DNA of 64,000 nucleotides, taken from positions 18,857 to 82,856 of the forward strand of contig JALCCG010000071.1 of NCBI GenBank assembly GCA_023212695.1. The letters run 5' to 3'. The position numbers and the translations under genes are program-made. Below the pieces are notes generated by a model. It did not search any database. It saw only the letters and a list, made by a program, of their open reading frames with translations, and was not told the origin of the DNA. Positions 40,681-51,820 of the stretch are shown in pieces; position 1 is the first letter of the stretch, and every line of letters begins with the position of its first letter. This DNA is from Sporisorium sorghi. Taxonomy: Eukaryota > Basidiomycota > Ustilaginomycetes > Ustilaginales > Ustilaginaceae.

Positions 40681-41865
40681 CTAATCGTGACCATTCACGC
40701 CAATCAAGACCTCCCACAGCTCATCCTCCGCAAACAAAAGCTGTCGATATTGACCTGAACTCGTCTTGCCCGCCCAGCAAAAGTTGGCGACACCTTTGCC
40801 ACCTGGAAGCACAAGCTTGCCAATCAGTTTGCCACTTCCATCCGCTTGAGGCTTGTAGACGTGCACGCCGTTGCCGTGACCCGCCCAGACATTGCCCTCG
40901 AGATCGACATGAATTCCATCCGGAACGCCGCTGGTGGACTGGGCGAATTCGCGTCGTGACCCGACATCGACCGCGGGCAGGCCGTCCTTTGAGCTTGAAT
41001 CGGCGTGCACCTTGTACGAGTAGATTACCGAAGGCCCGTTGTCGTCCACGTAAAAGTCGCCCATGTTGTCGTTGCGGTGGAAGCGGAATCGGCCCGTGTC
41101 GGTGGTGGTGAGCAGGCCCGAGCCGTCGTTGGCAGCAGAGGGGACGAACGTGACGCCGTTGGGCTTGACGTAGTTGGAGGCGTCCACGAGCTTGACCTGG
41201 CCAGTGGCGGGGTTCCAGATGTACACACCGTTGGGCGCATACTCCTTTTCGTGCGACTTGAACGACTGCTCGACGCCGTAGTCCGGGTCGGTGAAGAAGA
41301 CACAGCCGGTGGTGGGGTGCTTGACGACATCGTTGAGACTCGAGAAAGGCTTGGATTCAAAGCTGGTCAATGCCGACCTGGTCTTGTGCCCGTCGACGTT
41401 GTGGATGACCAAGGTGGAAGCCACGTTGCGCGCGTCGAGTCCCTGCTCGCACCAGAGCAAGCTGTCGTCGTCCCAGTTTGTCGCACCGTTGGGCATGGCC
41501 AGATGCTCGGGCAGGTCGTCGAGGATCTCGAGCTGAGACCAGAACTGCTTCTGCTCGTCCGCCGAGAGTTCTGGTAGGATGCCATTTTGCGCTTGAGCAC
41601 CGTCGGCGGCGGCAGAAGGGATCGAGCTGAGAGGCACACCCACAATGATGGCTCGCTGACCATGCTTCGAGTCGACCAGACGATTTGATGAGAGATACAC
41701 CTTGTCGTGCTTCGAAAGGTACACGCCTGCCTCGTGGAACGTCTGCTGTCCCGTAGCATCGACGAGCAGCTTGCGCATACCCGCCGAGCTGCCGCCGATG
41801 AGACGGTCGAAATCGGCATCGAGGCTGACGATGCCTACCTCGTGCTTGTCCTGAGTCGCAGGCAT
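40681..41865 (-). CDS. SMP-30/gluconolactonase-like beta-propeller enzyme
   Basis: 394 aa from the ATG at 41865-41863 (MPATQDKHEVGIV). An in-frame ATG 114 nt upstream would add a leader-like sequence and is less likely. Propeller landmarks: NDVVKHPTTGCVFFTDPDYG, GVYIWNPATGQVKLV, YVKPNGVTFVPS, VIYSYKV, the signature GVPDGIHVDLEGNVWAGHG, and FCWAGKTSSGQYRQLLF. Asn in KPNG, Asp in VPDG and an early acidic residue are the usual metal ligands. Family members hydrolyse lactones such as gluconolactone with Ca2+ or another divalent metal. No signal peptide is visible. It is divergent from a sugar transporter, which fits sugar-acid metabolism, but the substrate is inference. Confidence 0.85.
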   Translation of the reverse strand: MPATQDKHEVGIVSLDADFDRLIGGSSAGMRKLLVDATGQQTFHEAGVYLSKHDKVYLSSNRLVDSKHGQRAIIVGVPLSSIPSAAADGAQAQNGILPELSADEQKQFWSQLEILDDLPEHLAMPNGATNWDDDSLLWCEQGLDARNVASTLVIHNVDGHKTRSALTSFESKPFSSLNDVVKHPTTGCVFFTDPDYGVEQSFKSHEKEYAPNGVYIWNPATGQVKLVDASNYVKPNGVTFVPSAANDGSGLLTTTDTGRFRFHRNDNMGDFYVDDNGPSVIYSYKVHADSSSKDGLPAVDVGSRREFAQSTSGVPDGIHVDLEGNVWAGHGNGVHVYKPQADGSGKLIGKLVLPGGKGVANFCWAGKTSSGQYRQLLFAEDELWEVLIGVNGHD

Positions 41866-43558
41866 GTTGTGTTTGGCAATTGTGAGAGAGAACACGGTGC
41901 GTTTGTGGGGTAGTGAATGTGCACGAGATGATGCTGCGGAGAAGGAAAGATGAAGGGCATCGCATGTCGAGAAGAACAAGAAAAATTCAAATCGACATTG
42001 TGGAGAAGGAGCGAGCCGGTTTGCAGCTTTGGATAAACGGGCACGGACCGCACACCATGCTTCTCACCCGGCGGACGGCGGATGCTACCGCTCTCGCCTG
42101 CGCAAGCCACACTCTGCTCGCTCGCTCGCCTGCAGCGGATGCGTACGTGCATGCATACAGGGAAAGAGAGGTCAGAGAGAGGAAAATTGGCTGCTTCTGT
42201 GCAAGGCAACGGCTCGTCTACGGAACGGACGGCTCAGAAGCGGACCGCAATCTCGGCTAGCCGGACCGGTCAAAGGCTCGTTGAGGGGATCCGAGTGCTG
42301 CTCTAGTGCCTGTAGCCACAGAGGTCATAACTCATGCAGTTCATGCAACGGGGATTTTATTCTCCGAACACTCTCGAACAGCTTCCATGGCGCCTTTTAT
42401 CATCAAGGGCCGCTAACACTTGTCGCGTGCCAGCCGGGACCCGACAAAGCCGCAACGATAGGCTGATGGTAAGCAGCGTAGCATCTTTCAGCGAATGCGG
42501 ACCGTTGCAACCTTCGAGGCGTGACCATCGCAAAGCCGTTCATATCCGCATAGGCAAGCAAGCTTTTTCCCACGTTGTGCGAGCAGATAAATTTTTTTTT
42601 GTGCCAATTTGACAGTCGAAAGAAATTTTCCTGGAAGCGGCGGTCGAGATGCGCTTTTTGCCGAGCTAGAATTCTGTGATTTTTCAGCTGTTGGACGCGC
42701 TTCGTACAGCAAACAAATGGCACAGCAGCAGCAAGCATGCTGTAAAAGACGACTCCTGCTCGGGGCGACGGCGTTCAGTCGACAGCGGGGTCCCCCACCG
42801 GTCCGCGATGCCACACTCGATTAGTGCCGTATGCAGCGTATAACAAAATATTCCCCGCCTTTGCCCGTACGACGAGTTGGCCGACTGTGTGTGTGTGCTT
42901 CCCTGCCTCTCTTGATTGGTCGCTGTTTCTCGAATTCAAACACCGCCCGCTCACGACGATGCCAACGGCAACGGCCATGCACTTGCTCCCACCATCGTTG
43001 TGCTGCTGTGTACTGTGTACGGTGGGTGGTGTACCACACCTCGATGCACCTCGGCCCCACACTTTGGTCATGCTTTCCCGCACTTGCTAAGCTACCCCAC
43101 ATGAGCACACACACTTTCACAGCGGCGATGACCAGATCCTCGTTTCACCCCGTTTCGCCAGCGGTGGGGCTCCTGTTCTCGTAAGAATCGCACCGGTCAA
43201 CATTTTCGCTCAGAAGTCGCCATGCCGTTCCAGACCCCATCTTCTGGCCTCTCTCTCTCTCCCGCTCGCTCCGCAACTTTTTCCCTGTCTCTCTGATTCA
43301 TGCGGGTCCCCAGAACCTGTCGCTCCATCCGTGCTACCCTTGACTAGAACAGTCAACCTTGTGTCTTTGTTACCGGCGGCCCGAAGTACCGTACTCTTCT
43401 TCTTCCTGTGAGTTTGAGTGCACGCTAGCTTGGTCGTGCCTGATTCGTGACATCCCGTCGGCGCCCTGTCTTCCTGGTGAGAGGCCCCATGCAGAGTGGC
43501 TTGCCGTTGCATAAACAGACCGTGCACGAGTTGCTGCTAACTACTCCAGATTTCTTCT

Positions 43559-43605
<47 letters not shown>

Positions 43606-43698
43606 CCACCCGCTTCTCCTTCTCCCTTTTCCCTTTTTTTTTTCCCCCCCCCTTTCTCTCCCTCCCACCCCTCCCCTCCTTCTCGACCATCGACCACC
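41866..43698. promoter_or_regulatory. Divergent region between the lactonase and sugar transporter genes
   Basis: 1833 nt without a supportable gene. Mixed short frames occur on both strands. CT repeats are at 43247-43262. The last ~150 nt are an almost pure pyrimidine strand that includes a 45-T tract (listed separately). G/C-rich hexamers that could bind a Mig1/CreA-type repressor occur, but none stands out. Confidence 0.5.
43551..43684. repeat. 134-nt near-homopyrimidine tract including 45 T
   Basis: Only three purines in 134 nt on the plus strand. It begins TTTCTTCTTC, runs through 45 uninterrupted T (43561-43605), then C/T blocks including ten T followed by nine C. It ends 14 nt before the transporter ATG, so it forms the core promoter and/or leader. 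Confidence 0.85.
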
Positions 43699-45425
43699 AT
43701 GGGGACTTACAACTACAACCCTCGCCGCATCTCGAACGACTACTTCGGCGTCGACGTCGGCCTTCGTGGCAAGGCGCTGCTGTCGGTTATCACCGCCAGT
43801 TGTGCCGGTGGATTTCTGCTCGTTGGTTATGGTAAGTTTTTTTTTTTTTTTTTTTTTCCGCGCGTCACAACTTGCTCCTCAGCATCGACTGACACTCAAC
43901 ATCGACTTGAATGGCACACAATCAAGACAACGGCGTGATGGGTGGAATCGTGAACCTGGGAGAGTTCAACAAGACCTTCAACAACCCGGACGCCAACACG
44001 ATCGGCAACATTGTCTCGCTCTACGAAATCGGTTGCTTCATCGGTGCCCTCGCGACTTTTTTCGTCGGGGACGTCCTCGGTCGTCGCCGCACCATCCTCC
44101 TCAGCTCCCTCCTCATGATCGCTGGCGCCATCGTACAGGCTGCTAGCAACACCGTCGGCGTCATGATCGCAGGCCGCCTTGTGGCAGGATTGGGGCTCGG
44201 CGCAATCAACTCGACCGTACCAATCCTTCAATCCGAGGCATCTCCCCCTGTCTCCCGTGGCCAGCTTGTCGCTCTAGACCTGACCGTACTGAACTGCGGG
44301 ATCGCGATCAGCTACTGGGTCGACTATGCCTTTGGCTTCAGCAGCCTCACCGGCAGCAAGGTGTGGCGCATTCCCATCCTGCTTCAGTGCGTCTTCATCG
44401 CCGTCCTCATGTTGACCACGCTCATCATCCCCGACTCCCCACGCTGGCTCGCTAAGAGGGGACGACACGAGGAGGCCATCGCCGTGCTCGAGCGTCTGCA
44501 CAACGCATCCATCGACTCGCCCGAGGTTCAGAAGTCGTACGCCGGTATCCAGCAGGCCCTTGAGCACGAGCGTGCCGCCAGCAACACTGGCTGGAGCGCG
44601 CTCGTCGCCAGGGACAACATCCAGACCGGAAAAAGATTGTTCATCAGCTGCTGGATTCAAGCAGCGCAGCAGCTGTCCGGCATCAACGCTCTCATTTACT
44701 ACTCCGGGACGCTCTTCCAAAAATCGGTTGGCCTGGATGGCAAGAAATCGGCTCTCATGTCGGGGGGACTCAACATGTGCCTTATCCTCGGTTCGACTAT
44801 CTCGTTCTTCCTGATCGACCGCGTTGGCCGCAGGAAGTTGCTCATTCCGTGCATTGCTGGTATGTCCGCCGTCATGTGCGTTCAGACCGGGCTGGTCAAG
44901 GTGATCCAGGTTCACTTGGCTCAGAACCTCGCTGTGCCTGGCGCCTACGGCCGTGCTGCCTCGGCGATGCTGTTCGTGTTCGAATTCTTCTTCTCGCTCG
45001 GTTTCCAGGCTACCGTCTGGCTGATCCCCTCCGAGGTGCTTCCCCTGCTCATCCGAACCAAGGGATCCGCCCTTTCCACCGCCTCGAACTGGATCTTCAA
45101 CTTTGCCGTCGTCAAGTTCACCCCTAGTGCGCTCCAGAACAAGAACATTGGCTACAAGACTTATATTATCTTTGCCATTCTGAACGCATGCTGGGTACCA
45201 ATTATCTACTTCCTGCTCCCCGAGACCAAGGGCAGGAGCCTCGAGGAGATCGACGAGCTCTTCGCCACCGACGACTGGCACATCGACAACACCAACGCCG
45301 AGGCCGACACCAAGGCCGCCGCCCACAGGCACGGCGACGTCGAGTACCCCGACATCGACACCGGCTCCAACAAGGGCAGCCACAAGGACGAGAACGTCAT
45401 CACCTCGACTCTTGACTCGAGGTAA
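43699..45425 (+). CDS. MFS sugar (hexose) transporter, two exons
   Basis: Spliced product of 543 aa: exon 1 43699-43831, intron 43832-43926 (GTAAGT..AAG), exon 2 43927-45425. The junction restores the motif LLVGYDNGVMGG. Sugar-porter signatures: GRRRTILL, AGRLVAGLGLGAINSTVPI, ASPPVSRGQLVALD, PDSPRWLAKRGRHEEA, QQLSGINALIYYSGTLF, DRVGRRKLLIPC and PETKGRSLEEIDELF, with 12 hydrophobic segments. It should be a plasma-membrane proton-sugar symporter or facilitator; substrate is not readable. The intron has a run of 21 T directly after the donor (43837-43857). The cytosolic C-tail (~55 residues) is Asp/Thr/His-rich. A relic of a related transporter lies about 1.7 kb downstream on the other strand. 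Confidence 0.93.
43837..43857. repeat. Poly(T) tract, 21 T, inside an intron
   Basis: Starts five bases after the donor GT of the sugar transporter intron (GTAAG then T). An unusual place, because fungal pyrimidine tracts normally lie near the acceptor. Confidence 0.85.
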
Positions 45426-45782
45426 TGTGCCACGCCCTGCTAGATACCCCACTCTTTTCGAAACATCCGCACGCATCATCACATCGTCACGTCTTGATTT
45501 CTCCGTTTATGTCCATGGTCTTTTCTGGTTAAACTGCCCGCCGAGTCAAGTCTCGATTCGGGCTTTTTGGTAGTAGTAGACACTTCTGTATTCTTTCATG
45601 TCATTGCAAACATCGTTGATAAAGAGAAAGCTTGCTGCTCGTGGTTGGTGCTTGTCTGAGGCTCGAAAATTCCGAGATCGTTGAGGTTGTGGCCGAGGAT
45701 TAGCTTGCTTGAGGGGTGCCTCTTGCGCGCTCAGAATTTTCAGAGCCACACTGTTGCACGGGTTCTGTGTGCCGATGTTTGA
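45426..45782. other. Convergent 3' region
   Basis: 357 nt between the stops of the sugar transporter and the following minus-strand gene. Nothing recognised. Confidence 0.4.
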
Positions 45783-46460
45783 TCAAATCAAGGCCCCGTA
45801 AGAGGAGCTGACTGGTAGACCCCAGTGCTCGTACAGGGTGTCAATGATTGTTTGATCGATGAGAGGTTGGATTGCTGACGTCGGCTTGAGAGCTCCGTCC
45901 TGATGTGTGTTTGCTGTCCAACCGTCAGAGTCTTCCGAGTCCATTGAAATGTCGTTGTGCTCTGAGGCGGAATCCAAGTCCATCGAAGTATCGCCCTCCT
46001 CGCCCTCCTCGTCATGATGGTCGAAGGACGACTGTACGGCTGTAGTGTACGAATCGCTATCGCCCTCCTCGCCCTCCTCCTCCTCCTCCTCCTCCTCCTC
46101 CCTCCTCATTCTCACCAGCCACTCCCGCAGCCGCACAACCCTCCCCTCATCCAGCCCCTCCACGCCCACCCTCCTCCCCGTCCCCTCGCTCTCGTCCACC
46201 CCCAGCCTCCTCAGACAGACGCAGTACTCATCGTGCGTCAACAGCCGCACGCGCGCCCGCAGGAACCGCGCCCGCAGCAGCACCTCCAGCACCGCCCGGT
46301 CGTCCGTCGCAAAGCAGAATGCCGTCGCGAATGAATGCGCCGAAGAGGCTGGATGGGAGGAGGGCGTGACGTAGTGGAATGCAAACCACTCCCGCACGAG
46401 TCGGGTGTCGAGCGCGTCGTGCAGAGCGATGGGTGTGATCATCAGGATGTAGAATGGCAT
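45783..46460 (-). CDS. Hypothetical acidic protein
   Basis: 225 aa from the ATG at 46460-46458 (MPFYILMITPIALHDALDTR). The frame is open a further 56 codons upstream, but that part reads like promoter DNA. Not recognised. The first ~120 residues look structured (REWFAFHYVTPSSHP, FCFATDDRAVLEVLLRARFLRARVRLLTHDEYCVCLRRLGVDE). Then come a Glu run (nine or more Glu, coded by a CTC/GAG microsatellite at 46074-46101) and an Asp/Ser/Glu-rich tail ending in QTIIDTLYEHWGLPVSSSYGALI. No signal peptide or membrane segment. The G/C-rich codon use matches the window's genes, which favours a real gene. Confidence 0.5.
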   Translation of the reverse strand: MPFYILMITPIALHDALDTRLVREWFAFHYVTPSSHPASSAHSFATAFCFATDDRAVLEVLLRARFLRARVRLLTHDEYCVCLRRLGVDESEGTGRRVGVEGLDEGRVVRLREWLVRMRREEEEEEEEEGEEGDSDSYTTAVQSSFDHHDEEGEEGDTSMDLDSASEHNDISMDSEDSDGWTANTHQDGALKPTSAIQPLIDQTIIDTLYEHWGLPVSSSYGALI

Positions 46461-47448
46461 TGTGCGTGATTGAGTGTGGTATGCAGAGCGTTTAGAGGCT
46501 CGGTCGTGTGATTGAGAGTGGAGGTGGGCTTGCCCAAGTGTCGCTGGCGAGACAAAGAAGCAAAGGCAGAAATGTGTGTGTCTTGAGCTGCCAACGCCGA
46601 CAGAGGTGACGTTGCGAAGGATACTCAAGTGTCACTTTGAAATATATAAGAAAGCAAGAAGCACAGCCACGAACGAAAGATCCACAGCATCTTCCAACGG
46701 CCACCCCAAAGCAGCCTCTTTCCCCCGCACCACCCGTCGAACAACGCATAGTGACAAGCAATTTCACTTCCGCAACCAACTCTGGCTCAGCGACCCTTTG
46801 TCCCCTTCCGCGGGACCGCAGGCTTTGTTCCCACAAATGCATGCTTTCAAATGTCTTCTCACGAAAGCTTTGTAGCGGAACCCACCACGCAGCGACACGC
46901 TTTCGCACAGGCCGCACAACCCCACAACACCGCGAAATCGGGGCAAAGAAAACCGCGGAGTCGATTCTGGTGGGTACCCGTGACCGGATCGGTGGGCCGA
47001 GATGCAGTCCCGCCGCGGCGGGTCAGCTTCGGAGTGTGCATTGCAATGAGTGTAGGACGAGAGAGAAGGTCCGGATGAGCGGTGAGCGTCGACTTCTTGC
47101 CGCCCAGACCGACCGACTTCTGGAACAGCGTTCCCGAGTAGTAGATGACGTTGAAACCGGACAATTTGCTTGCTTACTTGTTTTAGTTGATTCGTCCGTA
47201 GACACCCAGCGTTCGCATCCTAGCTGTGAGGTATACGCTGGGCTGAGGGGGGGGGGGGTCTTGTGCCGTATCTATTTAAATAGAGGGAAGGCCCCCACAG
47301 GCATTCATGACTGACAGCTGCTGCGCGGCCTGGATCAATCAAACTAGAAATTGGCGCTTAAGAATTGAATTGCGCAGCGACGATGCCCGCACCATCGTGC
47401 TTAGCTCCCCGCTGACTACCGTCATCCTAGCACGAACCCCTCGCAGGA
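46461..47448. other. Intergenic with transporter relic and oligo-G run
   Basis: 988 nt. Contains a TATATAA-like box near 46638-46648, the transporter relic at 47084-47164, 12 consecutive G at 47247-47258 and a 14-nt palindrome TCTATTTAAATAGA near 47270-47283. No intact gene. Confidence 0.6.
47084..47164 (-). pseudogene. Relic of an MFS sugar transporter gene
   Basis: These 27 codons read LSGFNVIYYSGTLFQKSVGL followed by GGKKSTL. Aligned with the intact transporter nearby (about 44673-44756; LSGINALIYYSGTLFQKSVG, then LDGKKSAL), 23 of 28 positions are identical with one residue missing. Homology stops abruptly on both sides, and no flanking transporter sequence or splice context remains. It is on the opposite strand from the intact gene. 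A decayed second copy, or a fragment captured by rearrangement, is the simplest reading. Confidence 0.75.
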
Positions 47449-49955
47449 TCAGAAGAGAGAAAAGCCAAAGTCCAAAGGCTGAGTCGGCGCCGAAAACGCC
47501 GCAGCACCTGGGTTGAGCAGTGACGAGAGCCACTCGTCTGCATTGGACAAAAACATGTCCAGAGACTCGGCGGACGGTGTCACCACATTGGCGTTCGCTT
47601 GATTGTAAATACTAGAGCCTGACCCCGCATCGCCGAGCCCCGCCCTTCCCATCTGCCCATGCGCCTCGCCATTGACATTGAAATTCGCATCTCCTCCAAC
47701 CAGGTAGCCCTGCGAGTGCGCATGCATACGACCCCCCGCCGCTGCGCCTGCACTGCCTCCCGTCGACGACGGAGCAGAATTCGGATTCGACCGGCTGCTC
47801 GCCGAAACCCTATCCTCACCCGAAGGAGGGATGCGCGTCGCGTCGTCGATCCGCACACCCGCCCTTGCCATGTTGAGCAGCAGATTCGCCGCGCTCTGTA
47901 GCTCGGTCAAAGTCATCGCCAGTCGATCCGCACATCCACCCGGATAGTGCACGCCGAGCACCTGGAACCCGACACTCTGCGGATTGAGCGTCGCCACTTT
48001 ATCCTGAATCCGTTTGAGCAGCGATCGCATCAAATACAGCTCCTTGACCGCCAGATGATCGCCGCGCGACTCCTGGATGTTGGCGCGCACCGTAGCCACG
48101 TATTCCTGAATGAAGCCGAGCTTCTCTTGTACCTCTTCGGCCTGGAGCATCTCGCCAAACTCGAGCGCGAACAGCATGTCGCTCGCAATGATGGTGTTCA
48201 TGCTGAGCAGCGAGTAGGCACTGCCGTACAGATGACACAGCATCGTGACGGGGAGGCGGCGAGACAGAAGGCGCCGACCACGCAGATCGCGTAGCGCGAG
48301 GTCGACGCAGATCTGGCGCGAGCGCGTGAACTTCTCCGTCGACACAAGCTCGGACGACTCCATCCAAAAGGGACGATGGAGCAGCGAACGGAAGAAGAGG
48401 ATCTGGTTGGTGCAGAGATGGTGGTAGAAGGTGGTGGAAAAGTCTTGATGCCTCATGGCGCCGCCCGAGAGGGGCAGTCCCGAGGTCAGGCACGGGGGAA
48501 GGTTGCCCGTAAAGGCGACGATCTCGCGGTCGATCTCGAGAGCCCGTTCGTAGATTCTAGAGGTGGGAGCCGAGCTGGAGCTTGCAGCGATCTCCTGGAA
48601 GAGACGCGATATGTGCTCGATGTGAACGCGGAACGAGTCGCGCACCACGAGATACTGTGCACAGGGGAGCTCGAGCCCGATGTCGAGATAGTCCTGCAGA
48701 GTCGGCGCAGGCGTGGTCGAAAAGGGGATCTCGGTCATGGGACGACCGAACAGCACGCTCCACTCGCGGTCCTGGTGGACGATGTGTGACCAGAGCACGC
48801 GCCTCTGCAGCGTCGCCGAGCAGTTCTGCCCGAGATGTGCGCCGTCGAGATGGAGACCCAGATCGATCGCTCCTCGCATGCAAGACGCCACCTGCAGCCA
48901 AGTGGATCTCGGAACACGACAGAGATCCAGATATCGACAAAGATTCAGCGACGCCGAAAGCGAGTCGAGCTTGTGCAGACCGAGGCTCTCTGACAGCGAC
49001 AGTGCCTTGCGTGCTGCGAAGAAGTAGGTGCGAGATGAGCGTGTCGGATACGGACGCACAGCCAGATCGAGGGTCGCCAGACCGAATATGGACAAGCAAA
49101 AAGCCATAAGCGGCAGCATCTGAACATCGTCCGAGATGGAGCACTGATCGATGCAGACGTCGATGGCCTTGACCAGCTCGCTCGGGCTGGATGGGAAGCG
49201 GGACCAGTTGAAGTCGTCGAGGTAGATCTGCAAGAGGCGGTGCGCTTCGGCCTTGCTTGGCAGAGACTGCTGTACGGAGCGAAGCTCGTACTTGGGGATG
49301 ACGAGGCCGAATCCTCTGCCGAGCTGCCCTGTCCAAGACAAGAGATCGGTGCCGACGCCTTCGTGGCGACGAAAGGGGTTCCAGCCAAGGCCGTTTAGCG
49401 CTGGCTTGCCGATGAAGGCGTCGTCTGCATCGACCATGCTGCGTTGATCTGAGTCCATGCCGGGTACACTGTGCTGACTGCGATGAGTGTTGGAGATTTG
49501 TGAGCTGGGGACGGAATGCACGCCCGCATTCGCGCTCGAAGCCGAGACGTCTCTCTGGTCCATGGATGCATCGGGATGCTGATAGTGCTGGTGCATCGCT
49601 GGCCACTGAGCTACCGTAGCGAGTTGAGCGAGAGCGTCGGCGCCAGAACGGGCCACGTCCGGATGGTTTGCAGGTGCATTGGGGCGAGATGAGATGGACG
49701 CTCTTGTCATGGCTTGCTGGTGTTGAGCCTCTGGTTCTTGCCCAGATGCCGGGCTGATGTCCGGAGGGCTGTGCGGCGGTGGGAGCATGCGTGTTGGGGA
49801 CGAAAGAGATGTGCGTCCTGCTGTCATGCCGCGCGACAATGTGGCTGTGCTTGCGGGAGGCGCTGTGTCGGCGTGAGTCTGCGTGAAGTAATAGGAATGC
49901 GGACGTCGATTTTGGTGCAAGTCTGCTGAGCTCTGATATCGATGCGATGACAAGG

Positions 49956-49998
<43 letters not shown>

Positions 49999-50585
49999 GT
50001 GATGCGTATGGTAAGCGTAATGCTGGCTCTTGGATTCCTGATCCAGATGACCCGCCCGATGTGGCTGCTCGAACGTCTTGCTGCGCTGCGTAGAGAAGAG
50101 ACCGGAAGAAGCCTCGGATGAGTCTAGATGGCCGAGTGACTGGCTCAATTGAAGAAAGCTTCCGCCCGTTGCCGCAATGCCGTCTTGAGCTGGATGAGAA
50201 GAGGACACGTCTTGCTCGTCATCGAGCTCGTAGGTGTCCATGTCGTCCGTGTCGTCGTGCGCCTCGTGCTTGTCGTCGTCTTGAGACTGACCCGAGGCTG
50301 CTAGAGCAAGCTTCTGACGCATGCGTATGCGCCTGGATGGACGGTGCAAGTTGGAAGGAGGAGAGCAGAGATGGGCGATGCCACGCTGCATGCACTTTTC
50401 GCAGGGAAAAGTACGACTACATCGCTGCTTGCGACGCTGACATTGGTGGCAGCTGTACTGGTAACGATTGCGCTTTCCGTTTTCGTTGGTGTCGAAGCTG
50501 CGATCGTGATGATGACTGTTGTCGGCGTTGATGATGGGATTGAAGCCAGCGCTGCTTGAAGTGGCAATATTGTTGCTGTTACTGC

Positions 50586-50617
<32 letters not shown>

Positions 50618-50691
50618 CTAGAGTGACTCGCGCCCGAGTGAAGGTTCGAGATAAGGGCATGCGTGACCGCTTTTTGTTCGCTCGAAGGCAT
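47449..50691 (-). CDS. Zn2Cys6 fungal transcription factor
   Basis: 1080 aa from the ATG at 50691-50689 (MPSSEQKAVTHALISN). The frame is open 53 codons further upstream, but that part reads like leader DNA. The zinc cluster is near residues 78-107: CHQCQRRKQRCSRTFPCEKC then MQRGIAHLC, with spacing CX2CX6CX5CX2CX8C. It is preceded by KRNRYQYS and followed by a basic linker (RPSRRIRMRQK). The middle homology (fungal_trans) domain includes AHRLLQIYLDDFNWSRFPSS, RTYFFAARKALSLSESLG and RVLWSHIVHQDREWSVLFGRP. Long Ser/Asn and Gln-rich stretches flank the zinc cluster, including a 14-codon polyQ run at 49957-49998. Target genes cannot be inferred from sequence. Confidence 0.92.
49957..49998 (-). repeat. 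CAG/CAA microsatellite coding polyQ (14 codons)
   Basis: Uninterrupted glutamine run inside the Zn2Cys6 factor, flanked by His/Gln-rich sequence; likely length-polymorphic. Confidence 0.85.
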
Positions 50692-51820
50692 TTTGACTGA
50701 CTGGTCGCTTACAAGCTCAAAGTGAGCATCGGAACGAGCCGATACAACGCTTGAATGGGTCCAGCAGGTAGCGAAAGAGGCGAGGCCGATGAGGAGTTGT
50801 GACGGTTGACGGTGGTGAGAGAAGAACAAGAAGAGAAGTGCGCAAAGCAAAGGGGGGAAAACAGCTTAATCAGGCCCAGACGGCACCTATCTCCGAAAAT
50901 TCGTGCAGCGTCGGGCCTTGATCCGAACGAGACAAGGGTCTTGCTATCAAATGCCTCGATCGGCTTCTCCGGTCAGTTGAGTGAGAGTCGTCCGTCACGA
51001 GGGGCATTTGCAAAAGCAAGTGATAAGTTACAGATAAGGTGCTGCTCCCTTCTCAAACTGCTCGGTGGGGAGCTCTTTCCTCCCTGGCCAGGAGCGCGCA
51101 CGCAAGCAAACTAGTTAGTTAGCTCGAAATGAAAGACGAGAGCTTCCAAGGTTGGTTGCCTTGCATTGCATTGCAACATCAGACTCTCACGTCAAAGGCG
51201 AGCTCGGCTTCTGAAGCATACGAATCCAAACGCAGAATCAATCCAATAGCATACGACGATTCCGTAATCTGCGCAAGTGAGGTCAATGGTTACAACCTTC
51301 ATCTCGCTCGTGTGTGTGTGTGTTGCGGTCTCACTTTGATGTTGCAGCTTCGCCATTCGCTGAAAGCGCCGTTCTCACCGTCGCTGTTGCTCTCTCCCAC
51401 TCGACCAGCCAAAGGGTTCACTAGCTTGTGCCTCACTGACGACTGATTCGGCATCCGTTAGTGTGGTACCTTGGACTTCATCACAGAGATCCAACGAGTG
51501 CTCGTCCTCGATGCTCGCTACTTTGTGTGCGTCGAAGGCCATTTCCAGTCCAAAGGCAAAAGTACATTCCAACTCTAAGTAACCAAGAGACAAGGCAAGC
51601 AAGATGCCCAAAGGTTGCGTCGGCCCGCCGTGTGATCAAGTGATCAAGTGAGTAGGCTCGGCAGCGAATGTGAAGCGGGTGACGGCGGGTCCGGAGGGTT
51701 TCCAAAAAGCGTGAGAAGGCGACGAGGATGAAGCCGTGTCGTTGGCGGGTAAACAAGACCTGTTGCAATGCCTTGTTCCTCGAGTCTATGCGCAGTCGAG
51801 AACGTAGACGAGGATTTGGC
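50692..51820. promoter_or_regulatory. Intergenic upstream of the Zn2Cys6 gene
   Basis: 1129 nt between the end of the aldehyde dehydrogenase gene and the start of the Zn2Cys6 gene, both on the minus strand. It holds a GATAAG pair (listed separately), a TTAGTTAGTTAG motif near 51113 and a (GT)n run at 51309-51322. No coding signal. Confidence 0.45.
51022..51038 (+). promoter_or_regulatory. Paired GATAAG sites
   Basis: Two GATAAG hexamers (51022-51027 and 51033-51038) five bases apart, about 330 nt upstream of the Zn2Cys6 start. Fungal GATA factors (nitrogen or iron regulators) bind such pairs; use here is inference. Confidence 0.35.
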
